64,000 nucleotides of DNA from Isosphaera sp. (GTDB lineage Bacteria > Planctomycetota > Planctomycetia > Gemmatales > Gemmataceae), in NCBI GenBank assembly GCA_013822345.1, contig PNKH01000018.1, positions 1 to 64,000 on the forward strand, given 5' to 3'. Positions 1 through 8,896 of this stretch are shown here, in pieces. A program made the translations under genes and the position numbers. The notes beneath the pieces are model-generated. The model made no database searches and was not told where the DNA came from. It saw only the letters and a program-made list of their open reading frames with translations. The stretch's first letter is position 1. Every line of letters starts with the position of its first letter.

Positions 1-400
1 CACACGCCCGAGTATCCTCCTCCCACAGCCCGCAACTGCGTAACTCCTAACCGGGTTGCGTTGGTCGCCATCTGTGGCCGGGGTCTGTGACCCCGGTGCT
101 CTCCGCGGAGCGTCGCAGCGGGGCCACAGACCCCAACCACGAATGGGGGAGCCGGCTCCGCCGGCCGCTCCCAGGAGGGATCAACGCAACCCGATAATGA
201 ACCAGCGGTACCATGTGCCTTCTTCGCAATCCGGTTTGCGGACCAGAGCGCCTGATGTCCGACATCATCGGCGCCACCGCCCACGCGGCATGAGACGCCG
301 TCGGGCTGGGCGAGGGACGGGAGCGAGCGGGCGAAGAGGTTGCCCAGGTGCTGCCCGCGACGTGAACCTCGGCCGGGCGTGGCGGACGCCCGCCACCGTC
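1..400. other. Gene-free stretch before the TIGR02996-type remnant
   Basis: No convincing coding region is visible here. The frames that stay open are rich in Arg and Pro and show no domain. The stretch contains two nested inverted repeats, described separately, and its last part may be the eroded upstream portion of the gene remnant that follows. Confidence 0.4.
52..193. repeat. Nested inverted repeats, possible small MITE-like element
   Basis: The outer arms are CGGGTTGCGTTG (52-63) and its exact complement at 182-193. Inside lies a second inverted repeat at about 80-134, in which GGGGTCTGTG pairs with CACAGACCCC. The layout resembles a small non-coding element with terminal inverted repeats. 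No target-site duplication was identified, so mobility is only a guess. Confidence 0.35.
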
Positions 401-568
401 AGGCCGGCGCAGGCGATGTACGACGAGCGGGCGTTCGACCGCCTGCCGATCCTCCCGGCCGCGCCGCAGGACGCCGGGTGCGACGGCGACGACGTGCCGG
501 GCCACCGCCGCGGGCCGGGGCCGCACGTCCGCGGGTGCTGGGTCGTGGACCTGGTGCTCGGGAAGTAG
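401..568 (+). pseudogene. C-terminal remnant of a Gemmata TIGR02996-type protein
   Basis: The plus-strand frame ending at 568 reads AQAMYDERAFDRLPILPAAP, then a DAGC motif, then RGPGPHVRGCWVVDLVLGK and a stop. I recognise this as the usual C-terminal tail of the large paralogous Gemmata family often annotated as TIGR02996 domain-containing proteins. In intact members the middle reads more like LADALEDAGC followed by a short helix and HCRGPGPHVRGCW. Here PAAP replaces the expected LADAL, and no family sequence can be followed upstream of about 400. There is no credible start codon or N-terminal domain, so this looks like a decayed copy. The stop codon TAG lies in the first bases of the palindrome at 565-661. 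The family match is from memory and was not checked by a search. Confidence 0.55.
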
Positions 569-661
569 GGTGGGCCGAAGCCGGCGCTTCGCCGGCGAGT
601 CCCACCGGACGTAGGCGGTGGTGGGACTCGGCCGTCAGAGCCCGGCCTCGGCCCACCCTAC
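565..661. terminator. Palindrome at a convergent junction, probable bidirectional terminator
   Basis: The outer arms GTAGGGTGGGCCGA and TCGGCCCACCCTAC are perfect complements. Two smaller hairpins lie inside: GCCGGC-GCTTC-GCCGGC, and GTCCCACC paired with GGTGGGAC. It sits between the remnant reading right and the SCO gene reading left. The left end supplies the remnant's TAG stop codon. Termination in both directions is inferred from structure and position. Confidence 0.55.
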
Positions 662-672
662 TACAACACCCG

Positions 673-1299
673 TCAGCGCAGCAGCTCCGCCACCCGGGCC
701 TTCAGCCGACCGAGGTTCGCCTCGAACGCGGCGTCCGCCTCGGCCGGCGGCAGACGCTCGTTCCGCAAGCCGTCGTACACACCGCGGACCACCCCGTCCC
801 GGTCCACCACGCTCAGCCGCGGCGTGTGCAGGAACTCGTCGCCGGGCTGCACGCCCGGCCCGGTGTTGTGCCCGACCGCCTGCTTGAACCGGTCCCGGTG
901 AAGGGCGTGGATCGTCTCCTCGTCCCCGGTCAGGAACCACCACCGGTCCGGGTCCGCCCCGCGGGTGTTGGCGTAGGTGTTCAGCGCCGCCAGGTCGTCC
1001 CGCTTCGGGTCGACGGTGAACGTCACGAACTTCACCCGCGGCTCGCCCTTGAACTCGGCCTGCAGCCGGGCCACGGTCGCGGCGACCGCCGGGCACGGGC
1101 CGGTGCAGCGGGTGAACACGAACGACGCCACCCACACCGACCCCTTCAGGTCCTTCTCGGTCACCGCCTTCCCGCTCCGCTCGGTGAGCGAGAAGGCGCC
1201 GACGGGGTAGTCGAGCAGCGGGTCCGGCGGGTCGGGGCGGGCGCCGGCGCCGCAGCCGGCGAGAAGCGCCACGATCGGCAGTAGCAGGAGCGGACGCAT
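673..1299 (-). CDS. SCO1/SenC-family copper chaperone lipoprotein
   Basis: This 208-residue protein begins with a short signal ending in LLAGC, so Cys16 is a probable lipidation site. The thioredoxin-like SCO fold carries the copper-binding pair in TRCTGPCP (Cys65 and Cys69) and the third ligand in FLHTPRL (His158). SCO proteins deliver copper to the CuA centre of cytochrome oxidase subunit II, outside the cytoplasmic membrane. It is the last gene of the respiratory unit, and its ATG overlaps the ctaB stop codon by one base. It is one of two SCO proteins here; the other, at 8893-9834, has a cleavable-type signal and a C-terminal membrane helix instead of a lipobox. Function is confident; the division of labour between the two is unknown. 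Confidence 0.9.
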   Translation of the reverse strand: MRPLLLLPIVALLAGCGAGARPDPPDPLLDYPVGAFSLTERSGKAVTEKDLKGSVWVASFVFTRCTGPCPAVAATVARLQAEFKGEPRVKFVTFTVDPKRDDLAALNTYANTRGADPDRWWFLTGDEETIHALHRDRFKQAVGHNTGPGVQPGDEFLHTPRLSVVDRDGVVRGVYDGLRNERLPPAEADAAFEANLGRLKARVAELLR

Positions 1300-2252
1300 C
1301 ACTTCCCCAGAAGGGCGTCGATCAGCAGCAGGGCGAACGCGCCGGGCAGGTACAGCAGCGACGCCCGCAGCACCCGCTTGGCCTGGCGGTCGGTCCGCTC
1401 CCGGGCGAACCCGACCGCCTTCCGCGTGAACATCGCCCCGAGCAGCGTCGCCCCGACCACGAACACCCACCCGGCCAGCCCGGTCGGCAACGCCAGGAAC
1501 GCGACCGGGATCAGCGCCGCGGCGGTCAGCACCATCGCGGCGGCGGTCCGGCCGCCGGCCGGGTCGCCGCCGGGGAGCATCCTCAGCCCGGCCCGGGCGT
1601 AGTCGGCCCGGTACATCCACGCGATCGCCAGGAAGTGCGGCAGTTGCCACACGAACAGGATCAGAAACAGCACCGCCGCCCCGCCGGCCCCGTCCCACCC
1701 GCGGGCGGCGCACCACCCGATCACCGGCGGCAGCGCCCCCGGCACCGCCCCGACCACCGTGTTCCACGCCGTCACCGTCTTCAGCGGGGTGTACACGAGG
1801 ACGTACGACACCAGCGTGACCGCGGCGACGACCGTGGCCGGGACCGACACCGCCGCCAGCAGGTACGCCAGCCCGACCCCGCTCAGCACCGCACCGAACA
1901 CCGCCACCTGTTCCGGCGTCATCCGGCCGGCGGGGAGCGGGCGGGTCGCGGTCCGCCGCATCCGGGCGTCGGTCCGCCGCTCGATCAGTTGGTTCAGGGC
2001 GCTGCCGCCGGCGGCGACCAGGCCGGCCCCGAGCAGCGTGTGGAACAGGACCGCCGCCGACCCCGCCCCGCCGGCCGCCATCAGGTATCCGCCGGCGACG
2101 GTGACCAGCGCCATCACCGCGATCCGCGGCTTGGTCAGCTCCAGGCCGTCGGCGAGCCGCGACCGGGCGGCCGCCCGCGCCGGGGCGGGCGCCGACGCCC
2201 GCACCAGCGGGTCGAGGGCGTGGGTCTCGGCCGCGAGCGTCGCCTTCATCAT
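1299..2252 (-). CDS. ctaB: Protoheme IX farnesyltransferase (heme O synthase)
   Basis: This 317-residue polytopic protein adds a farnesyl chain to protoheme to make heme O, the first step towards heme A. The UbiA-superfamily signature is present as ALNQLIERRTDARMRRTATR, followed by the family's RPLP. A second conserved cytoplasmic loop reads YRADYARAGLRMLPGGD. Several hydrophobic stretches fit the expected eight or nine membrane helices, and the length is normal. The ATG at 2252 overlaps the TGA of ctaA in an ATGA arrangement; a second Met follows directly. The position between ctaA and a SCO gene fits the heme A supply branch of the oxidase cluster. Confidence 0.93.
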   Translation of the reverse strand: MMKATLAAETHALDPLVRASAPAPARAAARSRLADGLELTKPRIAVMALVTVAGGYLMAAGGAGSAAVLFHTLLGAGLVAAGGSALNQLIERRTDARMRRTATRPLPAGRMTPEQVAVFGAVLSGVGLAYLLAAVSVPATVVAAVTLVSYVLVYTPLKTVTAWNTVVGAVPGALPPVIGWCAARGWDGAGGAAVLFLILFVWQLPHFLAIAWMYRADYARAGLRMLPGGDPAGGRTAAAMVLTAAALIPVAFLALPTGLAGWVFVVGATLLGAMFTRKAVGFARERTDRQAKRVLRASLLYLPGAFALLLIDALLGK

Positions 2253-3460
2253 GTCGCGCCCCCCCGGACCGCGGCCAACTCGCGGCCGGCCCGTTCCCCG
2301 TGATCCGACCACCCGCCCGCGTCCCGCGCCTCCGCCCCGACCCGCTGCCCGAGCCGCACCGCCAGCCCCACGGCCGTCGCCAGCAGGGCACTCCCGACCA
2401 GCGCGTGCAGCGTCCGAATCGTCGCGTTCGTCCGAGTGACCGGCACCAGTTCGGGGAGCGTGTACGCCCCGAACTTCTCCATCCACGCCTCCACCCCGAG
2501 GACCAGCTGCAGGGCCAGCAGCCCGCCGAGCAGCCACCCGCCGCGCCGCACCCGGGACCGGGCCGCCCCGTCCGCCGGGACCGCGGCCATCACCCACACC
2601 GCCACCCCGGTAGCGGCGAACGCGAACAGGAGGTGGAGCCGCTGGGCGAGCGGGTTCGGGTCGTGCCGGACGATCGCGCCCCACACCACCTGCACGAACA
2701 GCAGCGCCGCGAGTAGGACCGCCCCGCGCGCCACCCGCCGCGCCGGCCGGGCGGGGGAGGGCGGGGGCGCGGTCAGCACGGCGACGGTCACGAGCAGCCC
2801 GAACACCACCTGCGCGAACACCCCGTGGACCGCCGCCAGGTCCGTCCCGACCAGCTCGTTCAGCTTCACCCGGAACCCGCCGAGCAGCCCCTGGACCATC
2901 ACCGCGACCAGGGCCGTCACCCCGAGCAGACGCACCACGGCCCCGCGGGCCCCGGCGGCGACCCCCAGCCCGGCGGCCGCGAAGGCGACGGCCAGCCCGG
3001 CCGCGGTCACCAGGGTCGCCGCCGCCGGCCACGCCATCTCGGCCGTCGGCCGGCCCCGCTGGGAACCCATCTCGGCGTGGAACAGGAGGAACCCGCCGAG
3101 GAGGACCACCAGGCCGGCCAGCCCGACCCCCCGCGCCCGCGACGCCGGCTGCGCCCGCCACAGGCCCAGCCCCAGGACGGCGACGACGAGGCCGATCGCC
3201 CACGCCAGGATCCGGTGCCCGTGCTCGATCAGGTACCCGAAGTCGAGCCGGTAGTTCGAGAACAGATACCACGGCTCGGTCGGCCAGACCGGGTCGGCCA
3301 TCCCGGCCCGGAAGCTGGTCACCATCTGGCCGAGGGCCAGGAGCGCGAAGGTGGCGGCGACGGCGAGCACGGCCCAGGCGTGCAGCCAGCGGGGGACCGG
3401 GCGCTCGGGGTCGGTGGGGTCGGTCATCGGCGGGTCGGCGGGACGGTCGGACCGGGTCAT
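2249..3460 (-). CDS. ctaA: Heme A synthase, COX15/CtaA family
   Basis: This 403-residue membrane protein oxidises the C8 methyl of heme O to a formyl group, giving heme A for the aa3-type oxidase. Heme-ligand histidines expected for the family are visible in IEHGHRILAW, LAAVHGVFAQ, AQRLHLLFAF and IRTLHALVGSAL. About eight hydrophobic helices are present, arranged as two similar halves. The start at 3460 lies one base from the stop of the upstream cytochrome gene; an alternative ATG eleven codons later is possible, because the extra N-terminus is polar. The protein ends with a charged tail unlike the rest. It overlaps ctaB by four bases. Confidence 0.93.
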   Translation of the reverse strand: MTRSDRPADPPMTDPTDPERPVPRWLHAWAVLAVAATFALLALGQMVTSFRAGMADPVWPTEPWYLFSNYRLDFGYLIEHGHRILAWAIGLVVAVLGLGLWRAQPASRARGVGLAGLVVLLGGFLLFHAEMGSQRGRPTAEMAWPAAATLVTAAGLAVAFAAAGLGVAAGARGAVVRLLGVTALVAVMVQGLLGGFRVKLNELVGTDLAAVHGVFAQVVFGLLVTVAVLTAPPPSPARPARRVARGAVLLAALLFVQVVWGAIVRHDPNPLAQRLHLLFAFAATGVAVWVMAAVPADGAARSRVRRGGWLLGGLLALQLVLGVEAWMEKFGAYTLPELVPVTRTNATIRTLHALVGSALLATAVGLAVRLGQRVGAEARDAGGWSDHGERAGRELAAVRGGAT

Positions 3461-3461
3461 G

Positions 3462-4694
3462 TTACGGGTTCGGGTGCACGGCGGCCCGCACGTCCGGCGG
3501 GAGTTCGGCGGGGAAGGGGAGCGACTTCACGAACCGGACCAGGTCCCACACCTGCCGGGCGTCCAGCTCCGGCCGGGCCGGCATCCCGACCGCCGGGATG
3601 CCGCCGCGGATGCGGGCGAACACGTCCTCCGGCCGCGACCCGCCCTTGAGCAGGTTCGCGAGCAGGTTCGCCGGCTTAACCGCCGTCCCCCACGCGTCGT
3701 AACGCGGCGCGGCCTTCGCCCCGAACCCGTCGTGGCACGACACGCACGAGTTGTCGGCCTTCGCGGTGAACAGCGCGTACCCGCGGCGGACGGCGTCGGC
3801 GTGGGCCGGGCTGCCGGGGTCGCCGTCGTCCGGTTGCGGATCGACGCCGGCGGGCGGCGGTGCGTCCGCCGCGTCCTGCCACTCCTTCAGCACCGCCTTC
3901 AGCCGCCCGGCCGCGAACGCCGGCGGGTCCACGTTCACGTTCAGCTCCGCCGCCGCGGCCAGTGTCTCGAACTCGACCTGGCCGCGGGCCGACAGGTAGA
4001 CGACGTACCGGGCTAGCAGCTCGCGCTCGCCCTCGGGAAGCAGCCCGAACGGCGGCATCGTCGTACCCTTCAGCCCGTCGGCGAGGGTGCGGAGGAGGTC
4101 GGCGTGCCGCGGCTTCGGGGTGCCGGTCGTCGTGAACTTGAACACCCCGCGGCGGTAGTCCCGGGGGTACGGGGTCGACCCGTACCCGGACGGCCCGCGG
4201 CCGTCGCCGGCCAGGTTGTGGCACTGGAGGCAGTGCCGGCGGAACAGCTTCCCGCCCTCGGCGAGCTTGCCCGCCGACAGCCCGAGCCGCCCGGCCGCGT
4301 CCGGCTCGGTAGCGATCGTCGGGGCGGACGGGGTGCCGAACACGTCCTTCAGGTGCTTGTCCAGGGCGGTGCGGGTCGCGGCGGGGACGACCCCGGGGTC
4401 GACCGTGGTGCCGCCGGCGGCGTCGAGGGCGGCGAGTTCGGCGTCGAGCTTGCCGGGCTCGTTCGGCCCGGGCGGCGGGGCGGTGGGCGTCTTTCGAACG
4501 AGCCGGTCGGCCCGGGCGGGGAAGGCCAGGGTCGACGGGTAGTCGGGCGGCCCGCCGCACCCGGCGACGACCACCCCCCCGACGACCACCGCGGCGAGCG
4601 CGGCCGCGACCGCCGTCCCGGCCGCCCGGCGCCACCACCGGCCCCGCGGTCCCGCCGCGGCCGGCATGTCGGGCGGCCCGTCGCGGGGGGTCAT
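3462..4694 (-). CDS. Membrane-attached diheme cytochrome c
   Basis: This 410-residue protein has a basic N-terminus, a hydrophobic segment at about residues 22-47 ending in VVAGCGG (possible lipobox), and an extracytoplasmic part with two heme c sites, CLQCH and CVSCH. It begins at an ATG that overlaps the ctaF stop in an ATGA arrangement. A Met following the first heme (GTTMPPFG) and one following the second (AVGMPARPE) are candidate axial ligands. Within an ACIII-caa3 cluster it may be an electron carrier between ACIII and the oxidase or an extra oxidase-bound cytochrome; the sequence does not decide which. The linker between the two domains is rich in Pro and Asp. Confidence 0.8.
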   Translation of the reverse strand: MTPRDGPPDMPAAAGPRGRWWRRAAGTAVAAALAAVVVGGVVVAGCGGPPDYPSTLAFPARADRLVRKTPTAPPPGPNEPGKLDAELAALDAAGGTTVDPGVVPAATRTALDKHLKDVFGTPSAPTIATEPDAAGRLGLSAGKLAEGGKLFRRHCLQCHNLAGDGRGPSGYGSTPYPRDYRRGVFKFTTTGTPKPRHADLLRTLADGLKGTTMPPFGLLPEGERELLARYVVYLSARGQVEFETLAAAAELNVNVDPPAFAAGRLKAVLKEWQDAADAPPPAGVDPQPDDGDPGSPAHADAVRRGYALFTAKADNSCVSCHDGFGAKAAPRYDAWGTAVKPANLLANLLKGGSRPEDVFARIRGGIPAVGMPARPELDARQVWDLVRFVKSLPFPAELPPDVRAAVHPNP

Positions 4695-5035
4695 CCGGTC
4701 ACCACCCGGTGCCGGGTCATGTAGTCCGACATGAACAGCACGAAGAGGATCAGCGTCCAGAACACGGACGCCAGGGCGGTCAGGGTGACGACCCGGTCGC
4801 CCTGCCGGAGGTGCATGAAGTAGTACGCCACCACCCCGGCCTGGACCGTGGCGATCGCGAGTTGCACGAACAGGGCGTACCTCCCCAGCACCCCGGAGCT
4901 CGACACGAAGAAGGTGGTCGCGAACAGGAGCAGCACGACCAGGTACACCGCGAACAGCCCGCCGGGCGTGTCGGCGTCCTTGGTCACGTCGTATGAGGTG
5001 CCGTGTGCGGGCGGGTGGCTGTGCGGGTCGGCCAT
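4691..5035 (-). CDS. ctaF: Cytochrome c oxidase subunit IV family protein
   Basis: This 114-residue protein has a His-rich cytoplasmic N-terminus followed by three hydrophobic helices, including AVYLVVLLLFATTFFVSSSG and FWTLILFVLFMSDYMTRHR. This matches the small subunit IV of bacterial heme-copper oxidases, which stabilises the complex and has no cofactor. The ATG at 5035 was chosen because GGAGA stands eight bases upstream; an earlier in-frame start would add a charged, non-conserved tail. It is separated from ctaE by 282 bases holding a large inverted repeat, a clear break in an otherwise overlapping operon. Confidence 0.85.
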   Translation of the reverse strand: MADPHSHPPAHGTSYDVTKDADTPGGLFAVYLVVLLLFATTFFVSSSGVLGRYALFVQLAIATVQAGVVAYYFMHLRQGDRVVTLTALASVFWTLILFVLFMSDYMTRHRVVTG

Positions 5036-5106
5036 CGTCGTCTCCGGTTGGTCGCGGTCCGGCGTCCGGTCCCGCAAGGGTGCCCGGGCGACTCCGTGGG
5101 TGGTCG

Positions 5107-5283
5107 CCCCTCACCCGGCCGCTCGCGGACTCGCGGCCGACCTCTCCCCGGCGGGGAGAGGTGGGGGCAGGTGCGGCCCCTCCCCACGCACCCGACCCGG
5201 GAACCTGTCGAGGCGGCCAACCGCCCCCACCTCGCCCCGCCGGGGAGAGGTCGCCGCCGCGCCCCGCGGCGGCGGGTGAGGGG
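5107..5283. repeat. Large inverted repeat inside the oxidase operon
   Basis: Arms of about 61 bases (5107-5167 and 5224-5283) start with CCCCTCACCCG and end with GTGGGGG, and pair over most of their length. Each arm contains its own hairpin, CTCTCCCCGGCGGGGAGAG in the left arm and a similar sequence in the right. The element fills the only large gap between the oxidase genes (ctaE and ctaF). It could be a transposed palindromic element or could attenuate or process the transcript. It has no coding potential that I can support. Confidence 0.7.
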
Positions 5284-5317
5284 TGCCACCTGCCGAGACC
5301 CCCCGCCGCCGGGCGGG

Positions 5318-6013
5318 TCAATGACCGTAATGCACCGCGCCGCGGGCCAGGTACAGGAGCGGCATCAGGAACAGCCAGATCGCGTCCACCAGGTGCCAGT
5401 ACAGGCTGGCGCACTCCACCGTCGAGTAGTTCTCCGGCGGGATCGCCCCGATGTACGTCTGCCCCACCAGCCACAGGATCACGCCCAGCCCGACCAGGAT
5501 GTGGATCCCGTGGATCCCGGTCATCACGTAGTAGAAGCAGAGGAACAGCCGCACCTTCCCGGCGTCCAGCCCGTGCTTGGCGGTGTCCGCCGCGATCTCC
5601 CCGCCGAACGACGCCCCCGGGACGATGTGCTCGTGCAGGTCCTCGGCGTACTCGAACCCCTTGATCACCATGAACGCCGCGCCGAGCGCGAACGTCAGCA
5701 AGAGGTTCCGGTACAGCCCGGCCCGGTCCCCGAGCTTGGCCGCCCGGATCGCCAGCGTCATCGTCAGGCTGCTGGTGATCAGCAGCACCGTGTTGATCCC
5801 GGCGAACGTCTTGTTCAGGTGCGAGCTCGCCAGCTCGAACTCGGCCGGATACCACAGCCGGTAGCAGGTGTACGCCCCGAACACGCCGCCGAAGAACAAC
5901 ACCTCGGTGGCCAGGAACATCCACATCCCCAGCCGCTCGGACGCGTGCTGCTGCCCGAGGTCGTTGAAGTGGTGCTTCAGCACCGGGGAGTGGGCGTGGG
6001 TGCTAGCCGACAA
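5318..6013 (-). CDS. ctaE: Cytochrome c oxidase subunit III
   Basis: This 231-residue protein is the heme-free subunit III of the heme-copper oxidase. Recognisable parts are [20 protein letters not shown] near the N-terminus, with the conserved Glu in the first or second helix, [18 protein letters not shown], and the C-terminal [18 protein letters not shown]. About seven helices are expected and visible. The start is TTG at 6013, with AAGGAG eight bases upstream inside the end of ctaD; no ATG or GTG in this frame gives a complete protein. The gene overlaps ctaD by 11 bases. Confidence 0.95.
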   Translation of the reverse strand: MSASTHAHSPVLKHHFNDLGQQHASERLGMWMFLATEVLFFGGVFGAYTCYRLWYPAEFELASSHLNKTFAGINTVLLITSSLTMTLAIRAAKLGDRAGLYRNLLLTFALGAAFMVIKGFEYAEDLHEHIVPGASFGGEIAADTAKHGLDAGKVRLFLCFYYVMTGIHGIHILVGLGVILWLVGQTYIGAIPPENYSTVECASLYWHLVDAIWLFLMPLLYLARGAVHYGH

Positions 6014-7784
6014 CTTCGGTCTCCTTCTGCATGGGGCCGGCCGGCCCGGTCACCCCGGCCCTCCCGGCCGGGCCTTCCGCCCCACCCGGCCCGGGCGGCT
6101 CCGGCAGCCCGCGGCCCAACTGGTCGATCCCCAGGGCGTACTCGTACGGCCCGCACACCACCACCGGCATCCGCTCCTCGTCGAAGTTGAACACCGGCGG
6201 CGGGCTCGGGCTCGCCCACTCCAGCCCGGTCGCGCTCCACGGGTTGGCCCCCGCCTTCTCCCCGTAGAAGAGCGACAGCGGCAGGTACAACGCCGGGATC
6301 AGGTACCCCAGCCCGAGGATGCTCGCCCCGGCCGTCGACAGCACGTGGTAGATCTGGAACTCCGGCGGGTAGTTCGGATACCGCCGCGGGATCCCGTGGT
6401 AGCCGATGTAGAACTGCGGCACGAACGTCAGGAAGAACCCGACGATGATGATCGCCGCCGACACCCGGCTCCACCAGTCCGAGTACATTCGCCCGGTCAT
6501 CTTCGGCCACCAGAAGTGGAGGCCGGCCATGTACCCGAGCACCATCCCGCCGACCATCACGAAGTGGAAGTGGGCGACCACGAAGTACGTGTCGTGCAGG
6601 TGGATGTCCGTCCCCAGCGTCGCCAGGAACAGCCCGGTCACCCCGCCGACCGTGAACAAGATGATGAACCCGATCACGAACAGCATCGGCGCCTGGAACG
6701 TGATCGACCCCCGGTACAAGGTCGCCGTCCAGTTGAACACCTTGATCGCCGACGGCACCGCCACCAGCATCGACAGGAAGCTGAACAGCAGGGCCGAGTA
6801 GTAGCTGATCCCGGCGACGAACATGTGGTGGGCCCACAACAGGAACCCGACCACCGCGATCCCCATGCTCGACCAGGCGACCGCGTGATACCCGAAGATG
6901 TTCTTCCGGCTGAAGCAGGTGATGACCTCGCTCACCACCCCGAACCCGGGCAGGATCATGATGTACACGGCCGGGTGGCTGTAGAACCAGAACAGGTGCT
7001 GGAACAGCACCGGGTCGCCGCCGATCGCCGGGTCGAAGATCCCCTCCCCGGTCACCCGCTCGACCCCGAGCAGGATCAGGGTGATCGCCACCACCGGGGT
7101 GCCGAGCAGCTGGATCAGGCTGGTCGCGTACAGCGACCAGACGAACAGCGGCAGCCGGCCCCACGTCATCCCGGGGGCCCGCATCTTGTGGACCGTGACC
7201 AGGATGTTCAGCCCGGTCATGATCGACGAGAACCCGGACACGAACACCCCGACCACCCCGGGGACCACGCTCGACTGACTCCCCCGGGTGCTGTACGGCG
7301 GGTACAGCGTCCACCCGGTGTCGATCCCGCCGTTCAGGATCGCCCACGCCCCGAACACGAGGCCGACCAGGAACACGTACCAACTCGCCAGGTTCAGCTT
7401 CGGGAACGCCAGGTCCTTCGCCCCGATCATCATCGGGATCAGGAAGTTCCCGAGGACCGCCGGCACCGCCGGGATCAGGAAGAAGAACAGCATCAGGACG
7501 CCGTGGGCGGTGAACGCCCGGTTGTACGCGTCCTCGCTCAGGATGCCGCTGTTGTACGTGACGAGGTTCAGCCGCACGAGCCCGGCGGCCACCCCGCCGA
7601 GGACGAACACGGCCGAGATCGTCAGCAGGTACAGGATGCCGATCCGCTTGTGGTCGACGGTGGACAGCCACGACCACAGGCTGGTGCCGTTCTCCAGGTA
7701 GTTCGGAGAGGCCGGCGGCGGCTCCGGCGGCGGCGGGGTCAGCCCCGGGACGCCCTGGACTCGGGGGTTCGCGGTGGGGGTCAT
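6003..7784 (-). CDS. ctaD: Cytochrome c oxidase subunit I (A2-type heme-copper oxidase)
   Basis: This 593-residue protein is the catalytic subunit, reducing oxygen at the heme a3-CuB centre and pumping protons. It begins near [14 protein letters not shown] and carries the CuB histidines in [16 protein letters not shown] and [11 protein letters not shown], and the heme ligands further on in [14 protein letters not shown]. The YSHPAVY form, without the Glu of the XGHPEV form, is the known hallmark of the A2 subfamily. The ATG at 7784 overlaps the ctaC stop by four bases. The C-terminus after the last helix is a Pro/Gly-rich tail that also encodes the ribosome binding site of ctaE. Confidence 0.96.
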   Translation of the reverse strand: MTPTANPRVQGVPGLTPPPPEPPPASPNYLENGTSLWSWLSTVDHKRIGILYLLTISAVFVLGGVAAGLVRLNLVTYNSGILSEDAYNRAFTAHGVLMLFFFLIPAVPAVLGNFLIPMMIGAKDLAFPKLNLASWYVFLVGLVFGAWAILNGGIDTGWTLYPPYSTRGSQSSVVPGVVGVFVSGFSSIMTGLNILVTVHKMRAPGMTWGRLPLFVWSLYATSLIQLLGTPVVAITLILLGVERVTGEGIFDPAIGGDPVLFQHLFWFYSHPAVYIMILPGFGVVSEVITCFSRKNIFGYHAVAWSSMGIAVVGFLLWAHHMFVAGISYYSALLFSFLSMLVAVPSAIKVFNWTATLYRGSITFQAPMLFVIGFIILFTVGGVTGLFLATLGTDIHLHDTYFVVAHFHFVMVGGMVLGYMAGLHFWWPKMTGRMYSDWWSRVSAAIIIVGFFLTFVPQFYIGYHGIPRRYPNYPPEFQIYHVLSTAGASILGLGYLIPALYLPLSLFYGEKAGANPWSATGLEWASPSPPPVFNFDEERMPVVVCGPYEYALGIDQLGRGLPEPPGPGGAEGPAGRAGVTGPAGPMQKETEVVG

Positions 7785-8896
7785 TTCTTCTCCGGCGACG
7801 ACGGCGGGGCCTGCGGGGAGCGCTCGGCCGGGGCCCCGACCGGGGCCGGCATCCGGTCCGTCCGGTCCGGGGTCGTCCCCCGCCGCAGGCTCTTGATGTA
7901 TCGGACCACCTTCTCCAGGTCGTCCTCGGCCAACTGGCCCTCGTAGGACGGCATGACCGGCTCCCAGCCCTCGACCACCTTGGCCCGCGGCTTCAGGATC
8001 GACTGCCGGATGTAGTCCTCGTCGGCGATCTCGGCCCCGCCGCCCTTCAGCGGCACCCGGCTCCCGTACAGCCCCTCCAGGACCGGGGCCCGGGCCTCGG
8101 CGTTGGCCGAGTGGCACTTGATGCACTGCAGCTTCAGGAACAGGTTCCGCCCCTCCTGGGCGTCCGACCCGTCCACCGGGTGCTCCGTCCCCTGGGCGGT
8201 GCTCAGCCCGGCCAGCCACCGGTCGAACTCGTCCTGCGGCACCACCGCCACCTTCCCGACCATCAGCGAGTGCCACGTCCCGCAGTACTGGTCGCAGAAG
8301 ATGTGGTACTCCCCGACCTTCGTCGGCTCGTACCAGGCCGTCGTGTACCGGCCCGGCAGGGCGTCCATCTTCGACCGGAACGCCGGGATCCCGAAGTCGT
8401 GGATCACGTCCTCGGAGGTCAGGGTGATCCGGACCGGCCGGCGGCTGTCCTTGGTGCTCACCGGCAGGACCAGCTTGCCGATCTTCTCCCGCTCCTGCGG
8501 GAGCATGTTCCGCGGGTTCCCGCCGATGATCACCCGCTGCCCGTTCGGGTACTGGGCCTTCCACATCCACTGCTTGCCGAAGACGAAGACCTCCATCGCG
8601 TCCTCGGGCGGCCGCATCGCCCGGCTGTACACCACCGCCCCGACCGCGAAGAACGAGAAGAAGATCACCGTCGGGATCAGGGTCCAGGCCAGCTCCAGCC
8701 GGACCGACCCGAGGATCCGCGGGGTCGAGCCGGTCCCCTCCGCCCCGCGGCGGTGGGCGACGCAGAAGTACAGCAGGGCCCCGAACACCGCCAGCGACCC
8801 GACGGTGACGGCGGCGGTGATGTACCAGAACGCGTACTCGAAGTCGACCGCGTGGGTGGACGCGGCGACGGGGACGGCGGGCGGCAGGTCGTTCAT
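7781..8896 (-). CDS. ctaC: Cytochrome c oxidase subunit II fused to cytochrome c
   Basis: This 371-residue protein has two N-terminal membrane helices ([20 protein letters not shown] and [20 protein letters not shown]), a cupredoxin domain and a C-terminal cytochrome c domain. The CuA ligands are in [13 protein letters not shown] at about residues 200-212, with an upstream His in SEDVIHDFG. The heme site CIKCH lies near residue 260, and a Met in PVMPSYEG is the likely sixth ligand. The fused cytochrome makes this a caa3-type oxidase, so electrons can be taken from ACIII directly. The start overlaps the upstream SCO stop in ATGA. Confidence 0.96.
   Translation of the reverse strand: MNDLPPAVPVAASTHAVDFEYAFWYITAAVTVGSLAVFGALLYFCVAHRRGAEGTGSTPRILGSVRLELAWTLIPTVIFFSFFAVGAVVYSRAMRPPEDAMEVFVFGKQWMWKAQYPNGQRVIIGGNPRNMLPQEREKIGKLVLPVSTKDSRRPVRITLTSEDVIHDFGIPAFRSKMDALPGRYTTAWYEPTKVGEYHIFCDQYCGTWHSLMVGKVAVVPQDEFDRWLAGLSTAQGTEHPVDGSDAQEGRNLFLKLQCIKCHSANAEARAPVLEGLYGSRVPLKGGGAEIADEDYIRQSILKPRAKVVEGWEPVMPSYEGQLAEDDLEKVVRYIKSLRRGTTPDRTDRMPAPVGAPAERSPQAPPSSPEKK

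Noticed and set aside
61-568. Open frame of about 170 codons on the plus strand covering most of the first 568 bases
   Set aside because: The first two thirds are Arg/Pro-rich without domain, as expected of chance frames at this GC content. Only the last part, annotated as a remnant, has recognisable sequence.
5003-6190. Long plus-strand open frames opposite the ctaE and ctaD genes
   Set aside because: They are shadow frames of the strongly supported oxidase genes, rich in Arg, Pro and His, without a ribosome binding site or domain.
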